Source: Shewanella piezotolerans WP3 (GTDB lineage: Bacteria; Pseudomonadota; Gammaproteobacteria; Enterobacterales; Shewanellaceae). From it: DNA of 64,000 bases. The translations under genes and the position numbers were made by a program. This document shows, in pieces, positions 23,916 to 31,558 of the stretch (its first letter is position 1; each line of letters opens with the position of its first letter). The stretch is from positions 248,001-312,000 of the forward strand of contig NC_011566.1 of the NCBI RefSeq assembly GCF_000014885.1. Reading direction: 5' to 3'. The notes beneath the pieces were generated by a model, which made no database searches, was not told the DNA's origin, and was given only the letters and a program-made list of their open reading frames with translations.

Positions 23916-25031
23916 ATGAAGGACTTTAAAAACGACTTTATGTTGGCGCCAGGTTGTTACTTATTGAACCATTCTGTGGGACGGCCACTAAAAACGGCAG
24001 AGCAGTCTTTTAAGCAGCAATTCTTCACTCCGTGGCAAGATTCAGCTGTTGAACCTTGGGGAGATTGGCTTGGTATTATTGAACGCTTTACTCAGGCGTT
24101 ATCAATGTTATTTAACGCCCCGGCTAGCGAGTTTTGCCCGCAAGTTAACCTGTCGAGTGCGTTGACAAAGTTGGTGATGTCTGTAGAACGCTTGCAGCAA
24201 AATGATACTGTGATTTTAATGAGTGAACTTGATTTTCCCAGTATGGGGTTTGCGCTGAAGAAGGCGTTACCTAGCAGTTGCGAATTGCGCTTTATTCCTG
24301 TGAAGTGCGATATTACTGATGCCAATGTGTGGGATGATTATATTACTGCCGATGTCGACATGGTGTTTGTTAGTCATGCCTATTCAAATACCGGCCAGCT
24401 ACCGCCGTTAAAATCGATTGTCGAAATTGCTAAATCAAGAGGGGTATTAACCTTAATCGATATCGCACAGTCAGCAGGTGTTGTTCCGCTAGATCTTAAC
24501 GCGTTACAGGCTGACTTTATGATAGGTTCTAGTGTTAAATGGTTATGTGGTGGACCTGGAGCGGCTTACCTTTGGGTCAATAATCAGCATATAACAGATT
24601 GCCAACCTAAAGATGTCGGTTGGTTTAGCCATGAAAATCCGTTCGAGTTTGATATTCATGACTTTCGTTATCATCAAAGCGCATTGAAATTTTGGGGCGG
24701 TACTCCCTCCATTGCCCCTTTTGCCATAGCATCTCACAGCATTGATTACTTCAGCCGTATTGGCTCGATTGCACTACGGCAACATAACCAACAGTTGCTC
24801 GATATTATAGCTCAGGAACTAGACGGAAAAGTGGTTTCTCCTCACGCGCAAAATCAACGCAGCGGTACCATGATTCTAGATTTTGCAGGTAAGCAGCAAC
24901 AAGTCTTACAAAGACTAAAAAGTGCTAATGTGAGTATTGATGTAAGGAGTTTTGGAATGCGGGTGTCGCCACATATTTATAATGACGAGGCCGATATCCA
25001 AGGGTTCATACAGCTGATTAAATCGATATAA
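23916..25031 (+). CDS. Kynureninase-like PLP-dependent enzyme (class V aminotransferase fold)
   Basis: 371 residues. The PLP lysine is in IGSSVKWLCGGPGAAYLW near residue 208, preceded by LIDIAQSAGVVPLDL with the cofactor-holding Asp, and by VSHAYSNTGQLPPL, all as in kynureninases. It is shorter than typical KynU (about 415). Kynureninase cleaves kynurenine to anthranilate and alanine; related enzymes act as desulfurases or aminotransferases, so the exact reaction is open. It lies one base after the PrnB-like stop and is certainly cotranscribed with it. Confidence 0.85.
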   Translation: MKDFKNDFMLAPGCYLLNHSVGRPLKTAEQSFKQQFFTPWQDSAVEPWGDWLGIIERFTQALSMLFNAPASEFCPQVNLSSALTKLVMSVERLQQNDTVILMSELDFPSMGFALKKALPSSCELRFIPVKCDITDANVWDDYITADVDMVFVSHAYSNTGQLPPLKSIVEIAKSRGVLTLIDIAQSAGVVPLDLNALQADFMIGSSVKWLCGGPGAAYLWVNNQHITDCQPKDVGWFSHENPFEFDIHDFRYHQSALKFWGGTPSIAPFAIASHSIDYFSRIGSIALRQHNQQLLDIIAQELDGKVVSPHAQNQRSGTMILDFAGKQQQVLQRLKSANVSIDVRSFGMRVSPHIYNDEADIQGFIQLIKSI

Positions 25032-25033
25032 AA

Positions 25034-25093
25034 GCTAAGCGACGCATTTGTTTCTTCTATAGGGAGCCAAATGCTTCGCTTAAAGCTATTTTT
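25034..25093 (+). terminator. Terminator after kynureninase-like gene
   Basis: Long arms AAGCGACGCATTTG (25038-25051) and CAAATGCTTCGCTT (25069-25082) pair at 13 of 14 positions and the stem extends through AAGCT on both sides, followed by ATTTTT. Confidence 0.75.
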
Positions 25094-25181
25094 ACTGCGT
25101 TATAGAATGACTAAACCGTATAGTCTCTGCCTTAAATAGCCAATAAGCTGCGGTAACAGTAACCTTGAGCGAGCGTAAATT

Positions 25182-25484
25182 CTAGCGATTTAGTGCCCGT
25201 AGATGCGTTTTTCGGTAGTCAAACTGTTGATTCAATCTAGTGATATCACCCAGACTCATTTTCGCAACTACTGTGTTGCCTTTATCATCAGATATATATT
25301 TCTGGGCTGTAGCATTTACAAAGTCAACGACATAAACATTGTCTGAAGCTAATGCCTTGGCAGTGTCAAGTGAGGCTGTAGCACTGCAATCGTTACATTT
25401 TACCACTGGCGCCATCGCTGCCAAAGTTGATGTTGAGAATAGAAGTGTTGCTAGTATCAATGGGGTAATAAGGGATGTTTTCAT
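25182..25484 (-). CDS. Small secreted protein of unknown function
   Basis: 100 residues from the ATG at 25484 (ribosome site AAGGAA); an upstream start would place 22 extra residues before the signal peptide MKTSLITPLILATLLFSTSTLA. The mature part has one CxxC (VKCNDCSATA) near residue 29 and no other cysteine, then a segment that looks like a short beta domain (VYVVDFVNATAQKYISD). Family not recognised; several marine gammaproteobacteria have small proteins of this layout. A perfect CRP site lies just before the start codon. Confidence 0.7.
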   Translation of the reverse strand: MKTSLITPLILATLLFSTSTLAAMAPVVKCNDCSATASLDTAKALASDNVYVVDFVNATAQKYISDDKGNTVVAKMSLGDITRLNQQFDYRKTHLRALNR

Positions 25485-25500
25485 TTTAGTTCCTTCCATA

Positions 25501-25524
25501 AAACTGTGAGCAAGATCACAGTTT
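25501..25524. promoter_or_regulatory. Perfect CRP site
   Basis: TGTGA-GCAAGA-TCACA (25505-25520) is an exact CRP consensus core, flanked by AAAC and GTTT, which extends the dyad to nine bases per arm. Its near edge is 16 bases from the ATG of the small secreted protein gene, a position that would overlap the leader or promoter and so suggests repression. Confidence 0.8.
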
Positions 25525-25725
25525 AGGCGTGTTGCATAATAATTGTCCATTGTTTTTTGTGTTTATTTTAGCCTAAGTTATTGTTTAATATTAGCTTAAT
25601 TAATCTTATGCTAATGCTGGTGAGATAATGAGGTGGATTGATATGGTTTGCCCTTTAAGTGTTAGTTGCCTATTACCTAGTATTAGGTGATAGTTAAAGT
25701 ACTTCAGTATTACAAGGTGAGTTTA

Positions 25726-26745
25726 ATGAAGTTAATCATGTCGTTACTTTGTCTATTCAGTTTTTCAGCTCTATCCAGTGCCTGGAATACACAGCAAATA
25801 GATGCCAATCTATCGTTTCGTGGTAGCGCTGCTGCTGACGGGGTCTTCTGGGTGAGTGGGTCTAAAAATAGTGTGTTCCTATCCAAGGATTCAGGGAAAA
25901 CTTGGCTTGATGTTTCTGTTAAAAACCAACCATTAACAGACTTTCGTGATATAGAAGTGTTTGATGCCAATACGGCGATAGTGATGGGAGCTGGTGAAGG
26001 CGAGTTATCTAAACTCTACATTACCGAAGATCAGGGCGCTTCATGGCAGTTATTGCTGGAAAACAAACATGAAGCAGGATTTTTTGATTCGATTGCTTTT
26101 TGGGACCGCAATAATGGTTTGTTGTTAGGGGATCCTGTTGACGGCTGCTTTGTTATCTTACGAACACGTGATGGTGGAAAGACTTGGCAACGAATAGCTC
26201 GGGGCAGATTACCGGAAATGCTCGATAGGGAAGTGGCATTTGCAGCCAGCGGCAATACCTTAATGGTCGGAGAGTCTGGCCAAGCATGGTTTACTACTGG
26301 CGGCTACAGTAGCTCGATTTATACCTCCCAAGACTTTGGCGAGTATTGGCAACGCACACATATCCCTTTATTCGATGACACTCAAACTGCCGGTGGCTAT
26401 GGTATTTCGAAAAATAGTGTTGATGATATTTTTGTGGTTGGAGGCGACTATCAACAACGGGATAAACATGATGCCAATATCGTATATTTAAAGAATAAGG
26501 TGTGGCATAAAACCCGAAAATCTACCCCAGGCCTGCGCACTGCGATGGTTTGTTATCAAGCCACATGTATCGCGACAGGGAAGCTCTCTACAGATATTTC
26601 ATTTGACCATGGTTACAGTTGGCAACCGCTGCAGATAGACGGATTAAAACAAGGTTACTATACACTGGCGATTGATAACGACACCGTGGTTGCCGCAGGA
26701 CATAACGGCAGAGTTGCAGTATTTATCATGCCTCAAAAGCAGTAA
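25726..26745 (+). CDS. Secreted BNR/Ycf48-like beta-propeller protein
   Basis: 339 residues from the ATG at 25726 (AAGGTGAG ribosome site); a GTG at 25687 would add residues before the signal peptide MKLIMSLLCLFSFSALSSA. At least five Asp-box repeats are visible: SKDSGKTWLD, TEDQGASWQL, TRDGGKTWQR, SQDFGEYWQR and SFDHGYSWQP, about 45-75 residues apart, giving a propeller related to sialidases and to the photosystem II assembly factor Ycf48/HCF136. Non-photosynthetic bacteria carry many such proteins of unknown function, probably binding a partner in the periplasm or outside. Confidence 0.8.
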   Translation: MKLIMSLLCLFSFSALSSAWNTQQIDANLSFRGSAAADGVFWVSGSKNSVFLSKDSGKTWLDVSVKNQPLTDFRDIEVFDANTAIVMGAGEGELSKLYITEDQGASWQLLLENKHEAGFFDSIAFWDRNNGLLLGDPVDGCFVILRTRDGGKTWQRIARGRLPEMLDREVAFAASGNTLMVGESGQAWFTTGGYSSSIYTSQDFGEYWQRTHIPLFDDTQTAGGYGISKNSVDDIFVVGGDYQQRDKHDANIVYLKNKVWHKTRKSTPGLRTAMVCYQATCIATGKLSTDISFDHGYSWQPLQIDGLKQGYYTLAIDNDTVVAAGHNGRVAVFIMPQKQ

Positions 26746-26794
26746 ATCTTAATTCCTGTAGCGCTACTTGAATGTTGAATAAAGCTAAAAAATG

Positions 26795-26823
26795 AACAAA
26801 AGCCCAAGTGTTCGACTTGGGCT
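26795..26823 (-). terminator. Terminator of the XRE regulator gene
   Basis: AGCCCAAG / CTTGGGCT arms with a 7-base loop; on the minus strand the stem is followed by TTTTGTTC. Confidence 0.75.
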
Positions 26824-26829
26824 GTATGG

Positions 26830-27144
26830 TTAACTTATAAGCAGATACATGATGGCTGCACCTATACAGCCACCACATACAACTGCAATTACGAGTATTA
26901 TTGATTGAGCTCGCAAAGAGACTTGTTGCATCTGATGACGCTCAGGTATTGGGATCTGTAACAAATTCCTTTGTTCAACCTCCAGCACGGCACACAAACC
27001 CAATAATGTCTCGCTTGATGCGCTGCCCTCTTTTTCTACTCGCTGAACCGTGCGTAAGCTAATAGCACAAGCATCGGCCAAATGCTGTTGTGTCCAGCCT
27101 TTAGACTGGCGCAGTGCTTTTACGGTTATCGCATCAATCTCCAT
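26830..27144 (-). CDS. XRE family HTH protein with C-terminal membrane anchor
   Basis: 104 residues. Residues 6-60 are an HTH (VKALRQSKGWTQQHLADACAISLRTVQRVEKEGSAS), and residues about 80-102 form a hydrophobic segment (IILVIAVVCGGCIGAAIMYLL), so this is a membrane-tethered DNA-binding protein. It begins 49 bases after the small membrane protein gene upstream and is likely cotranscribed. A membrane-bound one-component regulator with a membrane neighbour suggests signal sensing at the inner membrane, but nothing identifies the signal. Confidence 0.8.
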   Translation of the reverse strand: MEIDAITVKALRQSKGWTQQHLADACAISLRTVQRVEKEGSASSETLLGLCAVLEVEQRNLLQIPIPERHQMQQVSLRAQSIILVIAVVCGGCIGAAIMYLLIS

Positions 27145-27193
27145 ATTTTACCCCACTAGCTCCTCTAGTTTTATCGATATACTTGGCTATCAT

Positions 27194-27622
27194 TCAGCCT
27201 ATAAATTGATGGGCTAACCAGGCTGCTGCTCCACCAAAAACAAGTCCAGCAACAAAAAATAGTGATATTAGCTTCAGGGCTGATTTGCCATCCATGTTGC
27301 GATAGGCTTTGGTCTCTGTAGTGACATGCTCGCCATTTTTATACAGGGCGCAGGCTACAGTGGCAGTAAGGAGGTTGGTCACTTGAAATCTCACCTCATA
27401 ATCATTGCCCAAATGGCAGAACTCGTGAGAGCTTTTCATTCCAAGATTGCGTTTGTCGCTCACTACCTCATCATTAACATAGACGGTTTCTTGGCCTGAA
27501 TACCCTGAACCGTGAGCAGTCACTCGCACCCCGGCGTCTTCAAAATAGTACCAATATCCATTGGTAATAGTGGGCATATCCATAGTGGTATCCATTTTAT
27601 GTCGAGTCATTGAGTTTTCCAT
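27194..27622 (-). CDS. Small membrane protein of unknown function
   Basis: 142 residues from the ATG at 27622, preceded by a strong AAGGAG; the longer frame lacks this. The N-terminal soluble part (YWYYFEDAGVRVTAHGSGYSGQETVYVNDEVVSDKRNL) is beta-rich and resembles a ubiquitous domain in which a short loop presents VYVND. One membrane segment closes the protein (LISLFFVAGLVFGGAAAWLA). Family not recognised. Paired with the XRE protein downstream. Confidence 0.65.
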   Translation of the reverse strand: MENSMTRHKMDTTMDMPTITNGYWYYFEDAGVRVTAHGSGYSGQETVYVNDEVVSDKRNLGMKSSHEFCHLGNDYEVRFQVTNLLTATVACALYKNGEHVTTETKAYRNMDGKSALKLISLFFVAGLVFGGAAAWLAHQFIG

Positions 27623-27719
27623 TTTGTGCTCCTTGCTGTGTTTGCATTTGAATTGCAACAAGTTGAACACAAATGGCTATTATCTACGCCGCCATCGGTA
27701 TGACAGTCACACCATAGGC

Positions 27720-27742
27720 ATATGACACTTCAGGTGTCATAT
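27720..27742. promoter_or_regulatory. Palindrome upstream of XRE/membrane protein pair
   Basis: ATATGACAC / GTGTCATAT arms around TTCAG, 98 bases before the ATG at 27622 and 62 bases after the end of the symporter gene. A likely operator, perhaps for the XRE protein, although a terminator-like hairpin for neither gene is excluded. Confidence 0.5.
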
Positions 27743-27803
27743 TTATAAGGTACTGATAATAACGGTTTAAGTTGATCTTTATTACTCATGTCGTTACCAG
27801 TAC

Positions 27804-29021
27804 TTATTCAATAATAGTTTCGCTTTTATAGCGCTTACCATTTATCCGTTCGATAATCTGGGTGGCATTAAGGTCGTGAATGACATTTATCAATGTCGCA
27901 GGGGCGTCGGTAACTGCACCAATAATGACAAGAATGGGGATCACTTCGATAGGTAGCCCAAGGGTGGTGACAATAAAAATTTCACCTAGAAAAGCACCTC
28001 CTGGTACGCCGCTTATAATAAAGGCGGATAGCACTGAGATAAGTACTGTGAGAGCAAAAACATCGGCGCTAAAATCTAATCCCAATATCGAGTAGATAAA
28101 AACAATCTTCAATGCGGTGGTCATTGATGCGCCGCCTTTATTGAGGTTGACCAATAAAGGCAGGCAGATATCGGCGATCTCCTCTTTTATCCCCATCTTA
28201 TTTGCAGCACGAATATTGACTGGCAATGTGGCTAACGATGAGCTGGTACCTAATGCTGTGACTGATGGGTCTACCGCATTCTTCCAAAACTGGGTAACGC
28301 CTCCTACCCCACCCCCAAGCCATGCGTAAATTGTTGAACCAACAGTAAAGTAGAAAAAGGCTGCGACAAAGAATAGGCCAATGGCACGGGCAAAAGTGCT
28401 GAGCAGTTCAGTATCTTGGCTAGCCATGGTTGAGGCAAAGTAAGCGGCTAAACCTACAGGTGCGGCGACCATTAATATAGAAATGATTTTCATAATCACA
28501 GTATTGAGACTGTCGAGCATGGCTGAGACTTTCTCACCATCTTTGCCTGATTGACCAATCGCAATACCGGCAATGACTGACATGATGATGAGGGCCAGAA
28601 TATTCGATTTAGACAACAAGCCGACAAAGTCATTAGTGGTCAGAAGCCCAACAAAGTCCATATTGCCTGAGCTGGCTTCAACCTGTTGATGAAGATCGAG
28701 TACCACACCTTGTGCAGGGTCAAAAGCCAATGCTAAACCGACGATTGATACCGCAGGAATAATCGCCATAGCAATAGACACCATAAACAGTGTGATAAGA
28801 ATTATGCCTAATTTTCTTAGGTCAGTCATGCGGGCAATAGAGGAGGTCACGCTAATGGCGACTAATGGCACAATGATCATAAACAGTAAATTTAGAAACA
28901 CTTGGCCTATGGGTTTTAGCGATAATGCAAACTCTGGTAACACGATACCGATAGCGCCACCAATGAGTAGCGCCGACAAAAGAATTATCGATGAGCGGTA
29001 GGGTTGAAGTTTTTGCCACAT
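27804..29021 (-). CDS. Dicarboxylate/amino acid:cation symporter (DAACS family)
   Basis: 405 residues, eight membrane segments and two re-entrant loops. The serine-rich loop reads LGTSSSLATLP as in GltP/DctA. The usual NMDGT cation motif is replaced by NLNKGGASM, and the second hairpin is SGVPGGAFLGE. The family imports glutamate, aspartate, dicarboxylates, serine or threonine with Na+ or H+. The altered NMDGT motif points to the less studied subgroup, so substrate and coupling ion are open. It stands alone, with its own upstream region at 29022-29187. Confidence 0.88.
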   Translation of the reverse strand: MWQKLQPYRSSIILLSALLIGGAIGIVLPEFALSLKPIGQVFLNLLFMIIVPLVAISVTSSIARMTDLRKLGIILITLFMVSIAMAIIPAVSIVGLALAFDPAQGVVLDLHQQVEASSGNMDFVGLLTTNDFVGLLSKSNILALIIMSVIAGIAIGQSGKDGEKVSAMLDSLNTVIMKIISILMVAAPVGLAAYFASTMASQDTELLSTFARAIGLFFVAAFFYFTVGSTIYAWLGGGVGGVTQFWKNAVDPSVTALGTSSSLATLPVNIRAANKMGIKEEIADICLPLLVNLNKGGASMTTALKIVFIYSILGLDFSADVFALTVLISVLSAFIISGVPGGAFLGEIFIVTTLGLPIEVIPILVIIGAVTDAPATLINVIHDLNATQIIERINGKRYKSETIIE

Positions 29022-29142
29022 AGATCAGGAGTCACTTATTATTTGATGTCAGAACACTGACTTATGGTGTGTTTTAACCGTTAAACTAACGAGCCATTAA
29101 CAGAGTGTCAACTTAGTCAGGGCGAGACAAGCATGGAAATAT

Positions 29143-29169
29143 AAAAGGCTTGCGCTGTGCAAGCCTTTT
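29143..29169 (-). terminator. Terminator of the large secreted protein gene
   Basis: AAAAGGCTTGC / GCAAGCCTTTT arms around GCTGT; T-run on the minus strand, 18 bases after the stop codon at 29188. Confidence 0.85.
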
Positions 29170-29187
29170 CCTACGGTCAAAGCGGGG

Positions 29188-31368
29188 TTAACGTCCCCTT
29201 CGGCCTTCACGCACCATGCCATGCTGGCGAGCATTACGGGAGCGGTTTAGGCTTTCACGGTCAAAATTACGGTTATTTATTTGTCTATTCATATTGTTAG
29301 GCCTGTTTAACTCAGTATTTGGCCTAGAAGGCAGCGTCACTGGCTGACTTATATCTCGATTATTCAGTCCTGTTGCAACTCTATCTCTTGTTTGAGGTGC
29401 GGGGGTCCAATTGCCTTTGTCACGGCTTTGCCACTCACCGTTTAAATCTCGTGCTACGTTGCCATTTTTATCTGCAAAAACATTATTAGCACGATTCTTA
29501 TTGTGAGTTGCCTGTTTGAAGTTGCTGTTTATTTTGCTGGCATCGGCATTACGCACACGATTCTCTGGGCGATTATATAGATTGTTTTTACCGACACGAT
29601 TACCTGAAATATTATTGTTACGAGCAACCTTATTAGAGATGTTAGTTCTATTGCCAATACTGACGCTATTGCCGATGTTGATGTCGCCAGTGTTTATGAC
29701 CACTGGGCGTCGGTAACCTCCACCGTAATATCCACCACAGCAACGGCCCGGATAATAATGGTTCCCCCAGCCAGCGCTCCAACCTACACCGACGCTGAAG
29801 AAGCCATTACTCCAACTTACGCCAACGTTCCAGCCTGTCCACGGGTTATAGCCGACATGTAGCCCCCAAGTTGGTGGACGAGGGTAGTAGTAACGCCCCC
29901 AATAGGGTGGGTAGTACCAACCTGTGCCATATACTGGAACGCCGTAATAAGGGTAAGACCACATGTAACCTGGGGTATAACCAACATAGACAACCTCGGG
30001 GGTCGAGTCATAAATCTCGACATAAGTGGTGTTGTAAACTGGCGAGCTTGGAGGGATTTTTGCTATCTCATCTGTCGGTACATTATCGGCAACTTTCCAT
30101 GGTCCTTTTGCAGCAGATGCAACAAACCAAACGGCGTTATCGACGGCATAATATTGGCCATTTATTTTTAGTACTTGAGTTGTGGTGTTGACCGCATAAG
30201 CGACTTTAGTGCCTGGAATAGCATCAAATTTTGGCTCGCCATCATACTCGACTGTAAGTTTAGCTTCACTGCGTTTAATTGCCGCTGTTTGAGGGATCTG
30301 GGCGTCGAGCATCGCTTGATCCGCTTCGGTTGTGCCCGCGACGGATACCCTTAGTCCACCAATATCTGATTCGGGCGGAATATCATTAAAGCTTGCAGGA
30401 AGTTTATCAGCACGGACAAAGGCCCAAGGCCCTGCTTCTTTTTTTGCTTGAAACCAGCGGCCAGAAAGTAACAGGTACATGTCACCAGAAGAGACCTCTC
30501 TTATCCAAGCTGTCTCAGTATTACTGACATAAAGCAACTTACCTTCGGTTAGGCTCTTCCATTTGGGTTTACCATCGGTTGCAACCAATTCAGTTGGGGT
30601 TTTCACTGCTATTACAGCAGGCGCTGTTTCGGTATTTTTTGCTTCTGTATCATCGGGTTTTGGCAGCATTTTTACTAGATCTTCAGGCGGGTACTCAGTG
30701 ACTTGCCAAGGCCCCATAGGGTTGTCTGCTGTATACCAAAAAGTGCCACTGCTTAAGTACATTTTCTTGGTTTGTTTGTTGCGCGCCACGGCAAAGGGGG
30801 TATTTAGCGCTCGCTCATAAGGGCTATTTTCGATCTCTCTAAATTGCGGTGAACCATCATAGGAGAGGAGTACTGTAAGTTGCTGACGAAAAATAATGTT
30901 AGGCGCATCATTTTTAATATTCTCTAGGCTTTGCTTTTCCTGTTTAGCGTTGGCAAGGCTGGCAGAAAGACGCTCCATCGAGATAGTAAAGCTGCTGGTG
31001 CCAATGGATTTCTCTACCACTTCGGTAAAGCGTTGTTCATCGGTTTCGGTTGACTCTGGCCAGCGCACACGAGTCACTCTAACATCCCTAACGGTTGCGT
31101 TATCAGCGCTTGTGTCAATGCGAGCACTGAACCAGAAGGCACCAAAAATAGGGTCATCTCTATCGATGAGCTCTAAAGACATAGCGGCGCGCCCTTGCAA
31201 GATATTGCCGTCTAGGGATTCTGGCTGCGGTTGATACACCACAATGTTGCCCTCTTTAGCGGTCACTTCCTGCGGCCACTCGATAGCGTTGGCATTAAAT
31301 ATTCCCAGCAACATTAGTGTGAAAATAGAAAAAATAGAGCGGCATTGAATGTAGATCCCAGCAGGCAT
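29188..31368 (-). CDS. Large secreted protein with Trp/Tyr-rich repeats and Asn/Arg-rich tail
   Basis: 726 residues with a signal peptide (ending GIFNANA). Residues 30-200 contain coiled coil and beta strands. Two or three related modules follow, each with the pattern YxxxxxxFWY/VWF...GPW near 225, 320 and 430 (FWYTADNPMGPWQVTEYPP, RWFQAKKEAGPWAFV, AVWFVASAAKGPWKV). Residues about 470-570 are very rich in Tyr, Trp, Gly and Pro (GYTPGYMWSYPYYGVPVYG, GWYYPPYWGRYYYP). The last 150 residues are rich in Asn and Arg. Similar secreted proteins of unknown function occur across Proteobacteria, often in stress or biofilm contexts. Surface or cell-wall association is likely; function unknown. Confidence 0.7.
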   Translation of the reverse strand: MPAGIYIQCRSIFSIFTLMLLGIFNANAIEWPQEVTAKEGNIVVYQPQPESLDGNILQGRAAMSLELIDRDDPIFGAFWFSARIDTSADNATVRDVRVTRVRWPESTETDEQRFTEVVEKSIGTSSFTISMERLSASLANAKQEKQSLENIKNDAPNIIFRQQLTVLLSYDGSPQFREIENSPYERALNTPFAVARNKQTKKMYLSSGTFWYTADNPMGPWQVTEYPPEDLVKMLPKPDDTEAKNTETAPAVIAVKTPTELVATDGKPKWKSLTEGKLLYVSNTETAWIREVSSGDMYLLLSGRWFQAKKEAGPWAFVRADKLPASFNDIPPESDIGGLRVSVAGTTEADQAMLDAQIPQTAAIKRSEAKLTVEYDGEPKFDAIPGTKVAYAVNTTTQVLKINGQYYAVDNAVWFVASAAKGPWKVADNVPTDEIAKIPPSSPVYNTTYVEIYDSTPEVVYVGYTPGYMWSYPYYGVPVYGTGWYYPPYWGRYYYPRPPTWGLHVGYNPWTGWNVGVSWSNGFFSVGVGWSAGWGNHYYPGRCCGGYYGGGYRRPVVINTGDINIGNSVSIGNRTNISNKVARNNNISGNRVGKNNLYNRPENRVRNADASKINSNFKQATHNKNRANNVFADKNGNVARDLNGEWQSRDKGNWTPAPQTRDRVATGLNNRDISQPVTLPSRPNTELNRPNNMNRQINNRNFDRESLNRSRNARQHGMVREGRRGR

Positions 31369-31486
31369 AGCAGTTCCTTTTTGAGTGACAAATACGGTAA
31401 ATGTTAATGCTTGTTACTGTCATAACTATAGCTGCAGATCAAAGTAGTCGCATTGTACAAAATAGAAATGTTTGATTTGTAAACAC

Positions 31487-31520
31487 AAAAAAGCCCTAAG
31501 CATTTCTGCTTAGGGCTTTG
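31487..31520 (-). terminator. Terminator of glnA
   Basis: GCCCTAAGCA / TGCTTAGGGC perfect arms with a TTTC loop; TTTTTTGTG follows on the minus strand. Confidence 0.85.
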
Positions 31521-31558
31521 CATTCTGTACCAGTTAAGCCACTACTGTGGCTTATAGA

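Noticed and set aside
17269..31486. Genomic island inserted between ntrBC and glnA
   Set aside because: No integrase, tRNA, attachment repeats or sharp composition change were seen; the separation may be an old rearrangement.
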